The notes under the pieces: model-generated | Told to the model about the DNA's origin: nothing | The model's database searches: none | What the model saw: only the letters and a program-made list of their open reading frames with translations | Assembly (NCBI RefSeq): GCF_964199755.1 | Contig: NC_133896.1 | Coordinates: 90,628,215-90,692,214 of the forward strand | Length of the DNA: 64,000 bases | Direction: 5' to 3' | Source of the DNA: Larus michahellis | Taxonomy: Eukaryota; Chordata; Aves; Charadriiformes; Laridae | Position numbers and translations under genes: made by a program | Shown: in pieces, positions 10,892 to 25,530 of the stretch | Position numbering within the stretch: position 1 is the stretch's first letter | Layout of the letters: each line of letters starts with the position of its first letter

Positions 10892-11641
10892 ATGGTTCTC
10901 CTCTGGTTCCTTGTGGCCGTCCTGGTCCCTGTGGGTAAGTGATCTTCTCTTCCGCTTGAAGAGCTGCCCTGGAGCCGCTGCTGCTGCCTCAGCCGTGTGC
11001 CCAGTTGTTGTCAGTGCCCCATTCCCCAAGGCTTCCCGGGGGAAGATGGGCAATGAACGGGGTGAGCTTTTCCTCAACTTCTAAACTCAGAAAACTCTAC
11101 ACATCTACAAATCTGATTTTTCTGTACCCGAAGCCATTATTTGTCATAACAAATTTGCCATTGTCTTTGAAGCTGGTTTGTGTTTTTTTTTTTTCTCCTC
11201 TGTGTGTGTCTCAGAGAAATGGGACGCTGTCCCATAGAGCTTGCTGACATCCTTATGCCACTCCATGCCATGTCTTAATTCTAGGATGTGTTTTCATGTC
11301 TCCGTCAGTGTGTTTCACTCCTCACATCTCTTCCCTTCTCTTTGCAGGCCAGACCCTTCAGCAGTCGCCAGACACCGTCGTCCAAGTGGGAGACTCTGTG
11401 GTTCTGAACTGTTCCCAAAAGGGGAGTACAGTCTCAGAAATGTACTGGTACAAGTTGCCCACTGGGAAGGATGCCACTCTGCAGCTGGTTGTATATTCAG
11501 TGGAAGGTGGCAGGGCAGAGATTGAGAAGGAATTCAGAAATCGCTTTTGGAGTAATGGGACTAAGGGCTACCGCTTATCTGTGGCGATAGATTACGCCCT
11601 ACTCAATGACTCAGGCACATATTTCTGTGGTAAGAGAGATG
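10892..11641 (+). CDS. TCR beta V segment B1
   Basis: Leader exon 10,892-10,934 encodes MVLLWFLVAVLVPV and ends in GTAAGT. V exon 11,348-11,641 follows TTCTCTTTGCAG and begins GQTLQQSPDTVVQVGDSVV. It has the first cysteine in LNCSQK, Trp in MYWYK, TLQLVVYSVEGG around CDR2, and LLNDSGTYFC. The segment ends CGKRD. Three N-glycosylation sequons are visible (NCS, NGT, NDS). Residue pattern resembles mammalian TRBV30 (QT start, LQL..YSV, LL.DSG.Y.C). The terminal Cys-Gly codons create TGTG/GTAAGA, a potential cryptic splice donor. Predicted functional. Confidence 0.9.
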
Positions 11642-11679
11642 CACAGTGACTCAAAATCCGGAGCAGCATAGCACAAACC
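11642..11679 (+). other. Recombination signal of B1
   Basis: CACAGTG, 22-bp spacer, GCACAAACC (7 of 9 to consensus). Slightly better nonamer than family A. Confidence 0.88.
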
Positions 11680-13460
11680 TTTCCATGCGACGAGGGATGT
11701 GCCCCAAGCACACACACAGAGCCCTGTGTTTGACAGTAGACCATGTTCTCCTCTTGCCCTGTAGCACTGTCTACTTCAGGAAAGTAGTGTTTATCATCTG
11801 TCTGTCTACTGCCTGATCTCTAATTGCTTGGTTGGAAATCCAAGGCCAACCTGGAGTTGAATCTGGCAAGAGATTCTGGCATCTCCTGGGGTGGCTCACA
11901 CTGTGGTTTCCTAGAGTACAGGTGCCTCGCTGGTAACCCAGGGCTCAACACACTGCTGTAGACGAGGGGCTCCAAGTTGCACAGTACTGGCAAGACCATG
12001 CTACTGAGGACTTCTATGTGTGCACTGGTCCCTTGGCCCCACCAGTCTGCAGTGAATGTGTACGCTGCTGTATGCCAGGGTGCCCGGGTCACGCCGTTAC
12101 ACCGTGACCTGAATACTCTGATATATGCCACATAGCTCAGGTCTTGATGATATCCAAAGATGGAGCATGGTCCTGTAGGTGAGGAGCCCCAGGCCACACG
12201 GTGCTCCGTGGCAATAATCCACCATACCTTTGGCTCTGCTAACCGGAATGGAGGTGTCAGGGCCAGGAGGGGGATCATTCCTCCACCCTGCTCCACACTT
12301 TGGAGACCATAACTGCGGACTGGAACCACTTGGCGTCCCCAGGACAAGGGAGATGTCCACCAGGGGTCTTGAGATGATGAGCACTGGAACACAGGGCAGG
12401 TGGGCAGAGGTTGAAGGTTCTAGGTTTGTCTGGCCAGAAGGTAGGGGAGCATTAGGTGCAGCCTCTCGTTCCCTGGAGGGAGCTGAGGACGAGTTAGAGA
12501 CAGAGTCTTCTTGGAGGTCCCCATGAAAGGACTGAAAAGTGATGGGCACAATCCGGGATGGGGAAATTCTGCTGAGGCAGGGGGACAAATCCTTTGCCAG
12601 AGGAGTGAGGTAGCCCAAGGACAAGGCCTTGTACTTGAAGGAGAGGTTTGCATTTAGGGAGACTTTCCAACCTGCCCTGATCCATGCCCTGAGAGACCTG
12701 CTCCAATTTTAGAGACAAACCTTACCTGAGTGCAGGGCAGACTGGAAACCCTTGGATACCACACCCCCGAGTACCTCCATCAGCCTTTGGTGTATTCCCC
12801 AGTGCCCTACGTCTTTCAAGAAAAATGGGGGAATATTTGGGTGAGAGGGTCTTTGTGGTACTCACGTAGACTGCTGGTTCCCCAGTAAAGTCCTGCCAAG
12901 AAAGACAAATGTGTGTTAATGCTGTCTGGTGACGGGAAGAAGGGGATAGAAAATTTTTCTCTGTGCAAGGAAGGTGCCCTCTGTCCCTTTTCCCTAAGCA
13001 GACTGTTTCACTGCTCAGGTGTCCCAGGTGAAGACCTTTGCTGAAACCAGTTCTGGGGTTCTTAAAAAGCCCTGTGACTTCAAAGAGACTCTAGTGGGGT
13101 CCCATCACACAGGATTCCAGCCTTAGATGAGGTCCCTAGGATTTGTCCAAGATGAGTGTCCTCAAGGCTTGAGTTTCATCCAGTGCTCCTCACTCCATCA
13201 CACGGAAGAGCTCAGCTGCCTTTCAGCCCTTGCGGCTGCACTCCACTCTACCTGGATGTCTCTGGACCAGTCCAACCCAGCCTGACTGTCCTCACCCCCA
13301 CTTCCTTTTGTCCCTTGGTCAGGATGGGATGGGTGGCCTCTCTGTGTGTCTTGAGTCAGGAGGTGGGAGCAAGGCCTGTGGTCTGTCTCAAATACCTGCC
13401 ACTTCCACCCTGTCATGTTGACCACGATCCTGCTGTTGAACCTGCCTTTGCCCTGGGAGT
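11680..13460 (-). other. Antisense open region after B1, unrecognised
   Basis: On the - strand there are overlapping open frames (about 11,820-12,392 and 12,097-12,624), a donor-like CTCAG/GTAAGG near 12,727, and a 27-nt mini-exon candidate at 12,866-12,892 (TTGGCAG acceptor, GTGAGT donor, reading DFTGEPAVY). A CR1 insertion begins inside the next upstream exon candidate, at 13,461. I do not recognise the protein. The frames shift between copies, so this may be a relic or chance. Similar regions follow B2, B3 and B4. Confidence 0.3.
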
Positions 13461-14402
13461 CACAGAATGACAGAATGATAGGTGTTGGAAGGGACCTCTG
13501 GAGATCATCTCATCCAACCCTCCTGCCAAAGCAGGTTCGCCTAGAGGAGGTTGCAGAGGAACGCGTCCAGGTGGGTTTTGAATGTCTCCAGAGACGGAGA
13601 GACCACCCCCTCTCTGGGCAGCCTGTTTCAGTGCTCTGCCACCCCCAAATTAAGGAAGTTCCTCCTCATGTTTAGGTGGAACTTCCTATGTTCAAGTTTG
13701 TTCCTGTTACCTTTTGTCCTGTCGCTGGGCAGCACCTGGCCCCATCCTCCTGACACCCAGCCTTTAAGTATTTATAAGAATCAATAAGGTCCCCCCTCAG
13801 TCGTCTTTTTTCCAGACTAAAAAGACCCATGTCTCTCAGCCTTTCTTCATAAGAGAGAGGTTCCAGTCCCTTGATCATCTTCGTAGCCCTTTGCTGCACC
13901 CTCTCCAGCAGTTCCCTGTTCTTCTTGAACCAGGGAGCCCAGAACTGGACACAGTACTCCAGGTGCAGCCTCACCAGGGCAGAGGAGAGGGGGAGGATGA
14001 CCTCCCTCGACCTGCTGGCCACGCTCTTCTTGATGCACCCCGGGATGCCGTTGGCCTTCTTGGCCACAAGGGCACATTGCTGGCTCATGGTCATCCTGTT
14101 GTCCACCAGGACTCCCAGGTCTCTTTCCACTGAGCTGCTCTCCAGCAGGTCAGCCCCCAACCTGTACCGGTGCATGGGGTTATTCCTCCCCAGGTGCAGC
14201 ACCCTACACTTGCCCTTGTTGAATTTCATAAGGTTTCTCTCCGCCCAACTCTCCAACCTGTCTAGGTCTCGCAGTATGGCAGCACAGCCTTCCGGTGTGT
14301 CAGACACCCCTCCCAGTTTTGTATCATCAGCAAACTTGCTGGGGGTGCACTCCATCCCTTCATCCAGGTCGTTGATGAATATATTGAAGAGGACTAGGAC
14401 TG
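13461..14402 (-). mobile_element. CR1 LINE fragment between B1 and trypsinogen 1
   Basis: Starts with CACAGAATGACAGAATG, then a TTGGAAGGGACCTCTGGAG block, the reverse complement of a CR1 3' end. The - strand encodes the palm end of reverse transcriptase with FADDTK and [11 protein letters not shown], down to the C-terminus, with frame breaks near the end. 5' truncated near 14,402. The same insertion is at 52,799, so it predates the block duplication. Confidence 0.9.
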
Positions 14403-14867
14403 GACTGGAAGAGGACTGGGCACTGGTCCATGAAGAGAACAAGCCCTCAGCAAGAGGTTGTTTCATTCCCAAGTGGAGCTTTCGGAGAGGTTCCACTAAG
14501 GAATGTTCAGTCATATAGTCGGGGGTGGGGGTGAGAGTGGGGGCGATGGGGAGCGTTTGTGCTGCTGCCTGCTGTTTTCTACAGTAGGAGTCTGCTGCCT
14601 GTATGATTCAGCGCACTCTGTCGGCTTTTTTAGGCAGTTTTGTAGCACCTGAGTACATGCTGATAAACAGAAAGGATGGCTGCCTGTAACTGACTGACAG
14701 GCTCCTGAAGGTGAAGCTGAAAAATGGTGCAAGACCCTGCTAGTTGAGAGGCACTACAAATATTAAATATTTTCCCTGGAGTGATATTCCCTGCCTCTGC
14801 CCTCCATACAAATGGCCTATGGAAGTACCCAGAGAAATGTTGCACAAAGAAGGGGTGCCTGAAAGTC
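14403..14867. other. Spacer 3' of trypsinogen 1
   Basis: No gene recognised. It lies between the truncated end of the CR1 and the trypsinogen poly(A) signal. Confidence 0.5.
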
Positions 14868-14873
14868 TTTATT
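14868..14873 (-). terminator. Poly(A) signal of trypsinogen 1
   Basis: AATAAA on the - strand, about 90 nt after the stop codon. Confidence 0.7.
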
Positions 14874-14962
14874 TTTTGATAATTTTGGTGTGTCCAGTCC
14901 CAAAACGGAAGAAAATGATGAGGAGAAGAAACAGGTCACATCATAGAATGAGAGAGAGCGTC

Positions 14963-18294
<3,332 letters not shown>

Positions 18295-18770
18295 GATCTC
18301 GACACAGCCTCACGCCCCGACTGGTGGACGGCAAGTGTGAGCTGCTAGAAATACATTTTTTGAGATGGCCTTATCTCTAGTCCAAGGTTTTCTCCAGACA
18401 AAAAGTACACAGTGGAAAATTTGAAGATCCAAATGTGGTCATTAACAGGCACAGGCAGAAAGTAAAAATAACATATCAGTTAATAATAAACCTTTCCTAA
18501 GATAGAGAGCTATTTCAAATTATTTCAGAGGGCAGCCTTCAACTTAAAAATACCTTTGGGATTTAGAAGGTGTGTAGCTGTTTGTCTGTCTCTCTCATTC
18601 CTATACGCAGCACCTGTTGAGAGCAACCCTCAAACCCCTTTGAGATTCCTCTGTACTGATGGTGTCATTATTAAAAATGTGTATTTTTACTGGAAGCTGA
18701 ATATTGTAGGTAATGGACAGCAATACTATGCATTTATATTTAAACAAAGCAAAACAAAGCAAAGGAAAGC
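18295..18770. other. Trypsinogen 1 upstream region
   Basis: On the - strand this holds the proximal promoter of trypsinogen 1; I cannot assign a clear TATA box. An A-rich run of AAAC/AAAGC units (18,740-18,770) ends at the LTR. Confidence 0.5.
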
Positions 18771-19121
18771 TGTCCTGGTTCCGGTGGGGATAGGGTTAAT
18801 TTTCCCTGGTATCCCATGCCATGTGAGCCATGCCCACCCTGAGCTGCCGGGGGAGGGCGCAGGAAGTCGCCGCTTGGAGCGGGCGGGGGCGTCCCAGGTC
18901 CGGTCAATGAGCGGCGGGGAGCGGCGGTTCCGTAACCGTGTTTGTGTATTCCTCTGTCCGTGTTATTGCTGTTGGTTGCTTGCTCCCTTTGCTGTTCTGT
19001 TAAACTGCCTTGGTCTCAACCCAAGAGTCCTGCCTTTTTTTCTTCCGATTCTTCCTGTATTGGGAAGGTGCGAGCGAGCGGCACCTGGTTCTTTGTTGCC
19101 GTCTGAGGCCAAACCACGACA
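18771..19121 (+). mobile_element. Solo LTR, ERVL-like, copy 1
   Basis: 351 bp with TG...CA ends (TGTCCTGGTTCCGG ... CCAAACCACGACA), flanked by the 5-bp direct repeat AAAGC (18,766-18,770 and 19,122-19,126). The start resembles the widespread avian ERVL-type LTR that begins TGTCCTGGTT and continues GGGATAGGGTTAA. No internal retroviral sequence remains, so it is a product of LTR-LTR recombination. The same insertion with the same flanks is at 58,122. Confidence 0.88.
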
Positions 19122-19126
19122 AAAGC

Positions 19127-19502
19127 AAAACAAAACACCCCCAAACCTCTCAGTGTTCATTTGTTAATTGTATTTCAGCAAATTCCTTTTCTTGAGTCAT
19201 GTGTGCGTGTGTGTTTTTATCATATCGAACACAGCATTTCCCCAAATGATTCAAAAGTAATTTCAATGAGGATAAAAAACCTATTCCGTGCCCACCCCCC
19301 ACCCCCCCACCTTCCAAGTTAAATAGCTCAAATGTGGGAATTCTCACCACATCTCTTTGAAAGCATTTCTCTCACCTAATCCTTATGATAATATTGGCCT
19401 AAGTACCAAAACACGTATTTTTTTATTTAGCTTTGGAATGTTCTACAGATACTAATTTTTGCCATGGAAGAATTTCAGTATAACATTGATGCCTATGGAT
19501 GT
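19127..19502. other. LTR-CR1 spacer
   Basis: AT-rich sequence with a C-rich run (19,290-19,311, CCCACCCCCC type). No gene seen. It differs from copy 2 by a few small indels. Confidence 0.6.
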
Positions 19503-21925
19503 AGAATCATAGAATCATTTAGATTGGAAAAGAGCCTTGGGATCATCGAGTCCAACCATCAGCTCCACTCTACAAAGTTCTCCCTTACACCATATCCCTT
19601 AACACCACATCTAAACGAGTCTTAAACACATTCAGGGATGGTGACTCCACCGCCTCCCTGGGCGGCCTGTTCCAGTGTCTGACCACTCTTTCTGTGAAGA
19701 ATTTTTTCTTAATGTCCAGCCTAAACCTACCCTGCTGCAGCTTGAACCCATTCCCTCTTGCTCTATCGCTAATTACCTGTGAGAAGAGACCAGCACCAAC
19801 CTCTCTACAATGTCCTTTCAAGTAGTTGTAGAGAGTGAAGAGGTCTCCCCTCAGCCTCCTCTTCCTCAAACTAAACAGTCCCAGCTCCTTCAGTCACTCC
19901 TCATAAGATTTATTCTGCAGGCCCTTCACCAGCTTCGTTGCTCTGCTCTGCACTCGCTCCAGCACCTCGATATCTCTCTCATATTGAGGTGCCCAGAACT
20001 GGACACAATACTCAAGGTGTGGCCTCACCAGTGCTGAGTACAGGGGGACAATCACTTCCCTCCTTCTGCTGGTACTAACCCCTTTCCTTGTTTCCCGAAG
20101 AATCAGAAATTCGATCATCTCATGATCACTGTGCCCTAGACGGCCACCAACCTTTACTTCCCCCACGAGTTCTTCCCTGTTCACAAGAAGCAGGTCCAGG
20201 AGGGCACCTTCCCTCATTGGCTCACTTACCAGCTGTGTGAGGAAGTTATCTTCCACACATTCCAGGAACCTTCTGGATTGTTCCCTCTCTGCTGTGTTGT
20301 ATTCCCAGCAGATACCCGGGAGGTTAAAGTCCCCCACAAGAACAACGGCAAGTGACCGCGAGATTTCCCCCAGCTGCTTATAGAAAGCTTCATCTGCCTC
20401 ACTGCTTTGGTTGGGAGGTCTATAGCAGACTCCCACAGCGATATCAGCTTTATCGGCCCTTAACCTAATCCAAACACTCTCCACCCCATCATCAGTATAC
20501 TTGATTTCTGAGCTCTCACAGCATTCTCTAATATCCAGGGCCACTCCTCCGCCTCTCCTTTCCTGTCTGTCCCTCCTGAAGAGCTTGTAGCCATCGATTG
20601 TGGCACTCCAGTCGTGTGAGGCATCCCACCACGTTTCTGTGATAGCCACTATGTCATAGTTTCCCTGGTGCATCATGGCTTCAAGCTCTCCCAGTTTGTT
20701 GCGCATACTGCTTGCATTGGTATAGATGCACTTCAGATGTGCCAATGACTCCAGCACCTTTTTGTGAGTGTGGGCCCCATTTCCCACCAGACCCCTCTCA
20801 GGTGCTTCCATGATGTCTAAACATCTGTCCCTTCTCTCAAATGAAATGGCAGAGTGAGAGTCCTCGCTAGTCAACCATCCTTCAAGCCCTGGCATGCCTC
20901 CCTTGGGTTTATTCCTGACAGGCCCAGTTATCTCCCCTTCCCCCCTCATATCTAGTTTAAAGCCCTGTCAATGAGCCTTGCTAACTCCTGCCCCAAAATT
21001 CTTTTCCCCTTCTGGGACAGGTGCATCCCACCTGCCAGCAGCAGGTCAGGTGACTCATATAGCAGCCTGTGGTCAAAAAACCCAAAGGCCTGCTGATAAC
21101 ACCAGTCCTGGAGCCACAAGTTGACCTTTTGCCTCTTCCTGTTAATTTCCTCATTCATGATTGCCACTGAAGGGATAGAGGAGAATACAACTTGTGTTCC
21201 TGATCCCTTAAGCCACCGCCCCAAGGCTCTAAAATCTCTTTAAATCGATTTTGGGCTCCTCCTACCCACTTCATCACTACCCACCTGAAATACTAAGAGG
21301 GGGTAGTAGTCAGAGGAGTTTACTAGGGCTGGAAGTTTGTCCAACACATCCCTGACCCGTGCCCCAGGGAGGCAGCAGACTTCCCTGTGAAGTGAGTCAG
21401 GACGGCATATTGGCCCCTCCGCCCCTCTCAGTAGAGAGTCACCCACAACAACGACCCATCTGCTTTTCCTTTTGGAGCCAGTGGTGATGCTGGGTCCATG
21501 GCGACTTGGTCTTTCTGACATTTGTGGCCTGGGTGTATCATCCTCCTCTCCAACAGCCAGTTCCTCCTGCAGGACTCCATACCTGTTCTGCAAGGGCAAC
21601 TGGGAAGGTGGGAGGGGCTGGGAGGGGATTCTCCTGCTTCTCCGAGCAGGGACCTGTTTCCATTCCCCCTCTTCTCTGCGATCCTCTCTCAGGGAGCGGG
21701 TCCACCAGTCACTCTCCCTCTCACATTCCCTGATATTCCTCAACCTCTCTACTTCCTCCTTCAGCTCAGACACCAGAACGAGCAGATCATCTACCTGTTC
21801 ACATCTGACACAGGTGTTGTCTCCGCTGCCCTCCATCGCGAGTGCCAGGCTCCGGCACTCTCTGCAGCCAGAGGCCTGGACGCCCATATGTTTGCGCGGG
21901 GCCTCTGTCTGGGTGCTCACAGTTT
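19503..21925 (-). mobile_element. Long CR1 LINE with internal deletion, copy 1
   Basis: The 3' end at 19,503 is the octamer tail (AGAATCATAGAATC). ORF2 (19,585-20,949) joins the endonuclease ([23 protein letters not shown]) directly to the last part of reverse transcriptase; 1,611 bp present in the 58,857 copy are missing at 20,073. ORF1 (20,952-21,920) encodes a Cys-rich, charged N-terminus and an SGNH-esterase-like domain (VVVVGDSLLRG; MHLSQKGK), broken by a TAA just before 21,240. The 5' boundary is uncertain and may extend into the GC-rich sequence beyond 21,925. Confidence 0.9.
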
Positions 21926-22278
21926 TCTAACAGCAGCCTTTGACCGGGTAGCAACCACGGCTGGATCTCTACGCACAAGTGAGACCTTGTGAGTCGACGG
22001 TCAGTTGAGGTGAGCACTGGTTGCTCTGTGGCCAGGCACTAGTCCCTGCCCTCCCGGAGGCTTCTTATAAGCTGGTGGCTTGATCGACCGGGGGAGGTGC
22101 TGTCTCCGCCCCAGGCTCCCTCAGCAGCCCGCCCAGCAGCTGTCAGCCCTCAGCACAGGCCGAGGGCTGTTGCGGGCTTCCAAAAGCCCCACAAAGAGCT
22201 TTTTGTCGGCCCTTTTCGCTGCAGATCCCTTCCCCAGCGCAGTCTTACCTGCCCTGCAGCTGTCCCCTGCAGCAGTTT
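21926..22278. other. GC-rich sequence 5' of the long CR1
   Basis: Probably includes the CR1 5' untranslated region (- strand), but I see no sharp end. No gene recognised. Confidence 0.4.
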
Positions 22279-22323
22279 GCCGGGTGTGGTGGCGCACACC
22301 TGTCGTCCCAGTACGTGGGAGTC
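22279..22323 (+). pseudogene. 7SL RNA-like fragment, copy 1
   Basis: GCCGGGTGTGGTGGCGCACA followed by CCTGTCGTCCCAG matches the 5' end of 7SL (SRP) RNA, which starts GCCGGGCGCGGTGGCGCG and continues CCTGTAGTCCCAG. Similarity stops after about 45 bases, so only the Alu-domain 5' hairpin region remains. It looks like a fragment of a retroposed 7SL copy. No function expected. Confidence 0.65.
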
Positions 22324-23381
22324 TCCCGCTTCGCAACCGCAGTTTTCCTTATGCCTTTCCTGAACTGTCTTCTTCAGAGAAACACTGAGCTGGGTGACAT
22401 CCCACTAGCCTCCTTCTTCCCAGCCTGATGAGGCAGGAGTACCACCAGGGATCCTAGCCCATTGCCATTTCTTCTCTTTGCCTGTCACCAGGTAGAGCTC
22501 CAGGCACAGGCTCCGACAGTTCCTATGAGGAGGGAAAGGTGCTGCCAGCAGCGCTGGGCATGGTGGAGACCTCTGTCATTTGTTGCCTGGGTTCCTTTCA
22601 CTCTTGCCACTCTGCCGGCTGCGCATCCCTGCGCCGAGTTTGCCCCATTCAGGAGAGGCCATGTGGCTGTCCCCCTGGGCAGAGACACCCGAGGGCGCTG
22701 TGGGGAGGACGGCAGTGGCTGGAGTCCCCTGAGCCTGTGAGCAGAGCAGTAGAGCGGTGTCACTGGTGGAGCAGGAGTGAATGAAATCGCACTGTACAGC
22801 TGCAGCACCAGGCTGAGACAACCAAGGGTCCCCAGCTGGGTCCCAGAATCATCAGAGAAACAATCTCTGGAGGAAGCTGGGCTACTGCCTGTCAGCAAGG
22901 AAAGTGGAGGGAGAAGCCACCCTAGCCCCATTCCTCAGCGCCTCTTCTCCCTCATGCCTCCGCCTTTGGGCCACACTCTTCAAAGGCATTTACCTTCCTC
23001 TCCGACTCCTCTCCCCAGCTCTGATGGGCCAGGGCTGGAGGGAGCCCTGCACACACCCACACCGCCCCCACCGAGTGACCCCTCATATACCTATAAAAAA
23101 AGAATAAGCCATGGCTGGGGGAGAGAGGGAAAATGCCTGGGGAAGTGCAAGGGACCTCTGTATGTCCTGCATAGCTCATGTCTCCAGGTCTCGAGGACTT
23201 CAGAAGGAGAAGGGGAACTCTCAGCATTTCTCTGCCTTGCACGCACTCAGACTCCCATGCAACCTCAGCACGGTCCTCTCCATGCAACCCCCCTTCTCCC
23301 CTCCCCGCACACAAACCCACCGCCCCCCATCTCTGCAGGGTTTATAGTTTCCTGTGACTGTGTGTGTCCTTCCCCACTGTT
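22324..23381. other. A-upstream module, copy 2
   Basis: Junction sequence to 22,435, then the module described at 4,527, reaching the A3 promoter. A TATA-like CTATAAAAAAAG lies at about 23,091, where the A1 copy has TTTAAAAAAAG. Confidence 0.4.
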
Positions 23382-23394
23382 CCCAGCCAGCCAA
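23382..23394 (+). promoter_or_regulatory. Shared V promoter block with CCAAT, A3
   Basis: CCCAGCCAGCCAA then TCC, 137 bp before the A3 start codon. Confidence 0.5.
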
Positions 23395-23531
23395 TCCTTT
23401 CTCGCCTTTCATGTCCTGCCCAACCCCAATATGTCTAATATGTCTCACCCTCCTCACCCAGGGCTTCCTCTTCCCATGTCTCTGGGCAGCGACAAAAGGC
23501 AGGTCCCTGAAAGGACAGGGGCTTTTCCCGC

Positions 23532-24278
23532 ATGGCTCCCTGCTGGTTCTTTGTGGCCATGCTGGCCCCTATGGGTAAGTGATCTCAACTCACCCCTGAG
23601 CACCTACAGCGATTCCACTGCTGCTGTCCCAGCTGCATCCCCGCTTGCTGGCAGAGCTCCATTCCCCAAAGCTCCCAGTGCTGAGGATGGGCACTGAATG
23701 CCGTGGGCAGGAATCCCTGAATCTCCTGCAAGGGCTGTCTATTTCTTCTTCTGTGCTCAGCCCCCACATGGTTCATGTTTTGGACACAAACTGCCCAGGA
23801 ATGTTTCTTGCCTCTTGGAGAGAGATTGGAAACTCCCCTGCTGATGGGAAGAGCTGTCCCATCCCTTCCACTGCTCCTTAATCTGTCCTGTTCCTTCCCA
23901 CCCTCTTCTCTACAAACCCACAGTGCCTAGTTAAAGTTTTTCCATTTTTTTCTCGTCCTCAATGTTCCTCCTTTTCCCTTCCAGTGCTGGCTCTGGAACA
24001 GTCCCCAGACACAGTGATACGAGAAGGCCAGTCCGTGAGTCTGAGCTGTTCCAAGAAGAAATCCACCAGCAGATATGTGTCCTGGTACAAGCTTCCCCTG
24101 GGGAAGGATTCTAGACTTATCCTCGTTGCTTCAGCAGTAGAAGGTGGTAAAGCAGATGTGGAGGAAGATCTCCGCAGCCGTTTGAAGAGCAGTGGGATAC
24201 AAGGAGACACGATGACCATCTCGATCGAGCATGCCTTTCTGAATGACTCTGGCACGTATTACTGTGCTGAGAGTGAAA
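23532..24278 (+). CDS. TCR beta V segment A3
   Basis: Leader 23,532-23,574; V exon 23,985-24,278 (294 nt). Open to the heptamer, with both cysteines and Trp. Framework 1 has REGQ where other A genes have RQGQ, CDR1 is KSTSRYVS (A1-like), and CDR2 is LVASAVEGG. It ends CAESE, shared only with A6. The 3' flank (GGGACTTCTCACACTCC) is likewise shared only with A6, so the gene looks mosaic. Predicted functional. Confidence 0.9.
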
Positions 24279-24316
24279 CACAGTGGGTAGGCTGCTGAGG
24301 GAGCTGAGCGCAAACC
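24279..24316 (+). other. Recombination signal of A3
   Basis: CACAGTG, 22-bp spacer, GCGCAAACC. Confidence 0.88.
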
Positions 24317-25517
24317 TGTTCCTGCACAAAGGGGACCTGCTTTCCTCCTCGTCAGAGCTGCACAAGGCGGGATGATCCCTTTCCACTCCTTACTTCCTCT
24401 GCTTCCTAGCCTGCCCTTCATCCTCTTCTCAGACTCTCTGGGACTTCTCACACTCCTTGCCTCCCTCTTCTTTTCACTCCCATTTCCATTAAAGTCACTT
24501 CTCTCAACACTTCTTCCCCTCTCTGACTCCTTTCTCTCCCCACCTTCTTCTTTCTCTCTCTCCTCAATCTGCACTCTGCAGACCTCCTCTCATTTAACTC
24601 CAGGCAACCCTGGAGTTCATCATTCTCACCGTCACACAGAAAGGATGTTTGCATGAGAGGTTCTTGGTGCACCTTTAGGTAAAGGCAAGGCCAGGCACGT
24701 GGCGTAAGAGCTGTTAAGCGAGCGGGAGCTGCCCACGTCCTGCTCCGTTACAACGACCTGACTGAGGTTATCCTGTGGCTAAGGAGAAAAGAAGGCTGTG
24801 GAAAGAAGGCTGGGAACAGCAGCCAGGAAAGGGGGTCCTGGCCTGCCTTCTTCCTGCCCCTCCTGGTCCCAGGATGAAAGGTGTTCTGGGTAGGGATAGC
24901 ATGGGGCAGCTGAGACCTCCATGCCCCTCTGTCCTTTGTGATGTCCTGGAACATTCCCAACTCTGCTGCAGAGAGTAAGAGAAACAAAGTGCAGTGGGAT
25001 TCATAGTTCCCTGCAGGAGAGCAGGGGGAAGCTGCAGGTACAGTTTTGCTCTTCAGAGAACGGGATGGGGGAAGAGTTTCACTGCAAAGCCCATGAGAGC
25101 CCTCAGCAGGCAGAATGCTTGGGCTGTTGTGGTGTCTTTCCTGGTCCTGCCTCCCACTGATATTAATTGCTGTGCTCAGAGTACCGCAGAGAGAAAAAGC
25201 AGCCTCACACAGTCAGGGGAAAAAGTAATAAAAAGAAGAAAGAGCTATGGCTGGGGGAGAGAGGGAAAATGCCTGGGGAAGTGCAAGGGACCTGTGTGTG
25301 TCCTGCATAGCTCATGTCTCCAGCTCTCGAGGACTTCAGAAGCAGGAGGGGAACTCTCAGCATTTCTCTGCCTTGCACGCACTCAGACTCCCATGCAACC
25401 TCAGCACGGTCCTCTCCATGAAACCCCCCTTCTCCACTCACCACACACGCACCCACCGCCCCCCATCTCTGCAGGGTTTATAGTTTCCTGTGACTGTGTG
25501 TGTCCTTCCCCACTGTT
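24317..25517. other. A3-A4 spacer
   Basis: Pyrimidine tract near 24,505-24,575, then the second upstream block also seen before A2 (from about 24,770). No gene recognised. Confidence 0.5.
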
Positions 25518-25530
25518 CCCAGCCAGCCAA
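25518..25530 (+). promoter_or_regulatory. Shared V promoter block with CCAAT, A4
   Basis: CCCAGCCAGCCAA then TCC, 137 bp before the A4 start codon. Confidence 0.5.

Noticed and set aside
11990-12070. J-like WGQGT motif on the - strand (DWWGQGTSAHIEV)
   Set aside because: No recombination signal or splice donor in the right place, and it lies inside a longer antisense frame.
18555-19167. 203-codon + frame across the LTR
   Set aside because: It spans the solo LTR boundary, is broken in copy 2 and resembles no retroviral protein.
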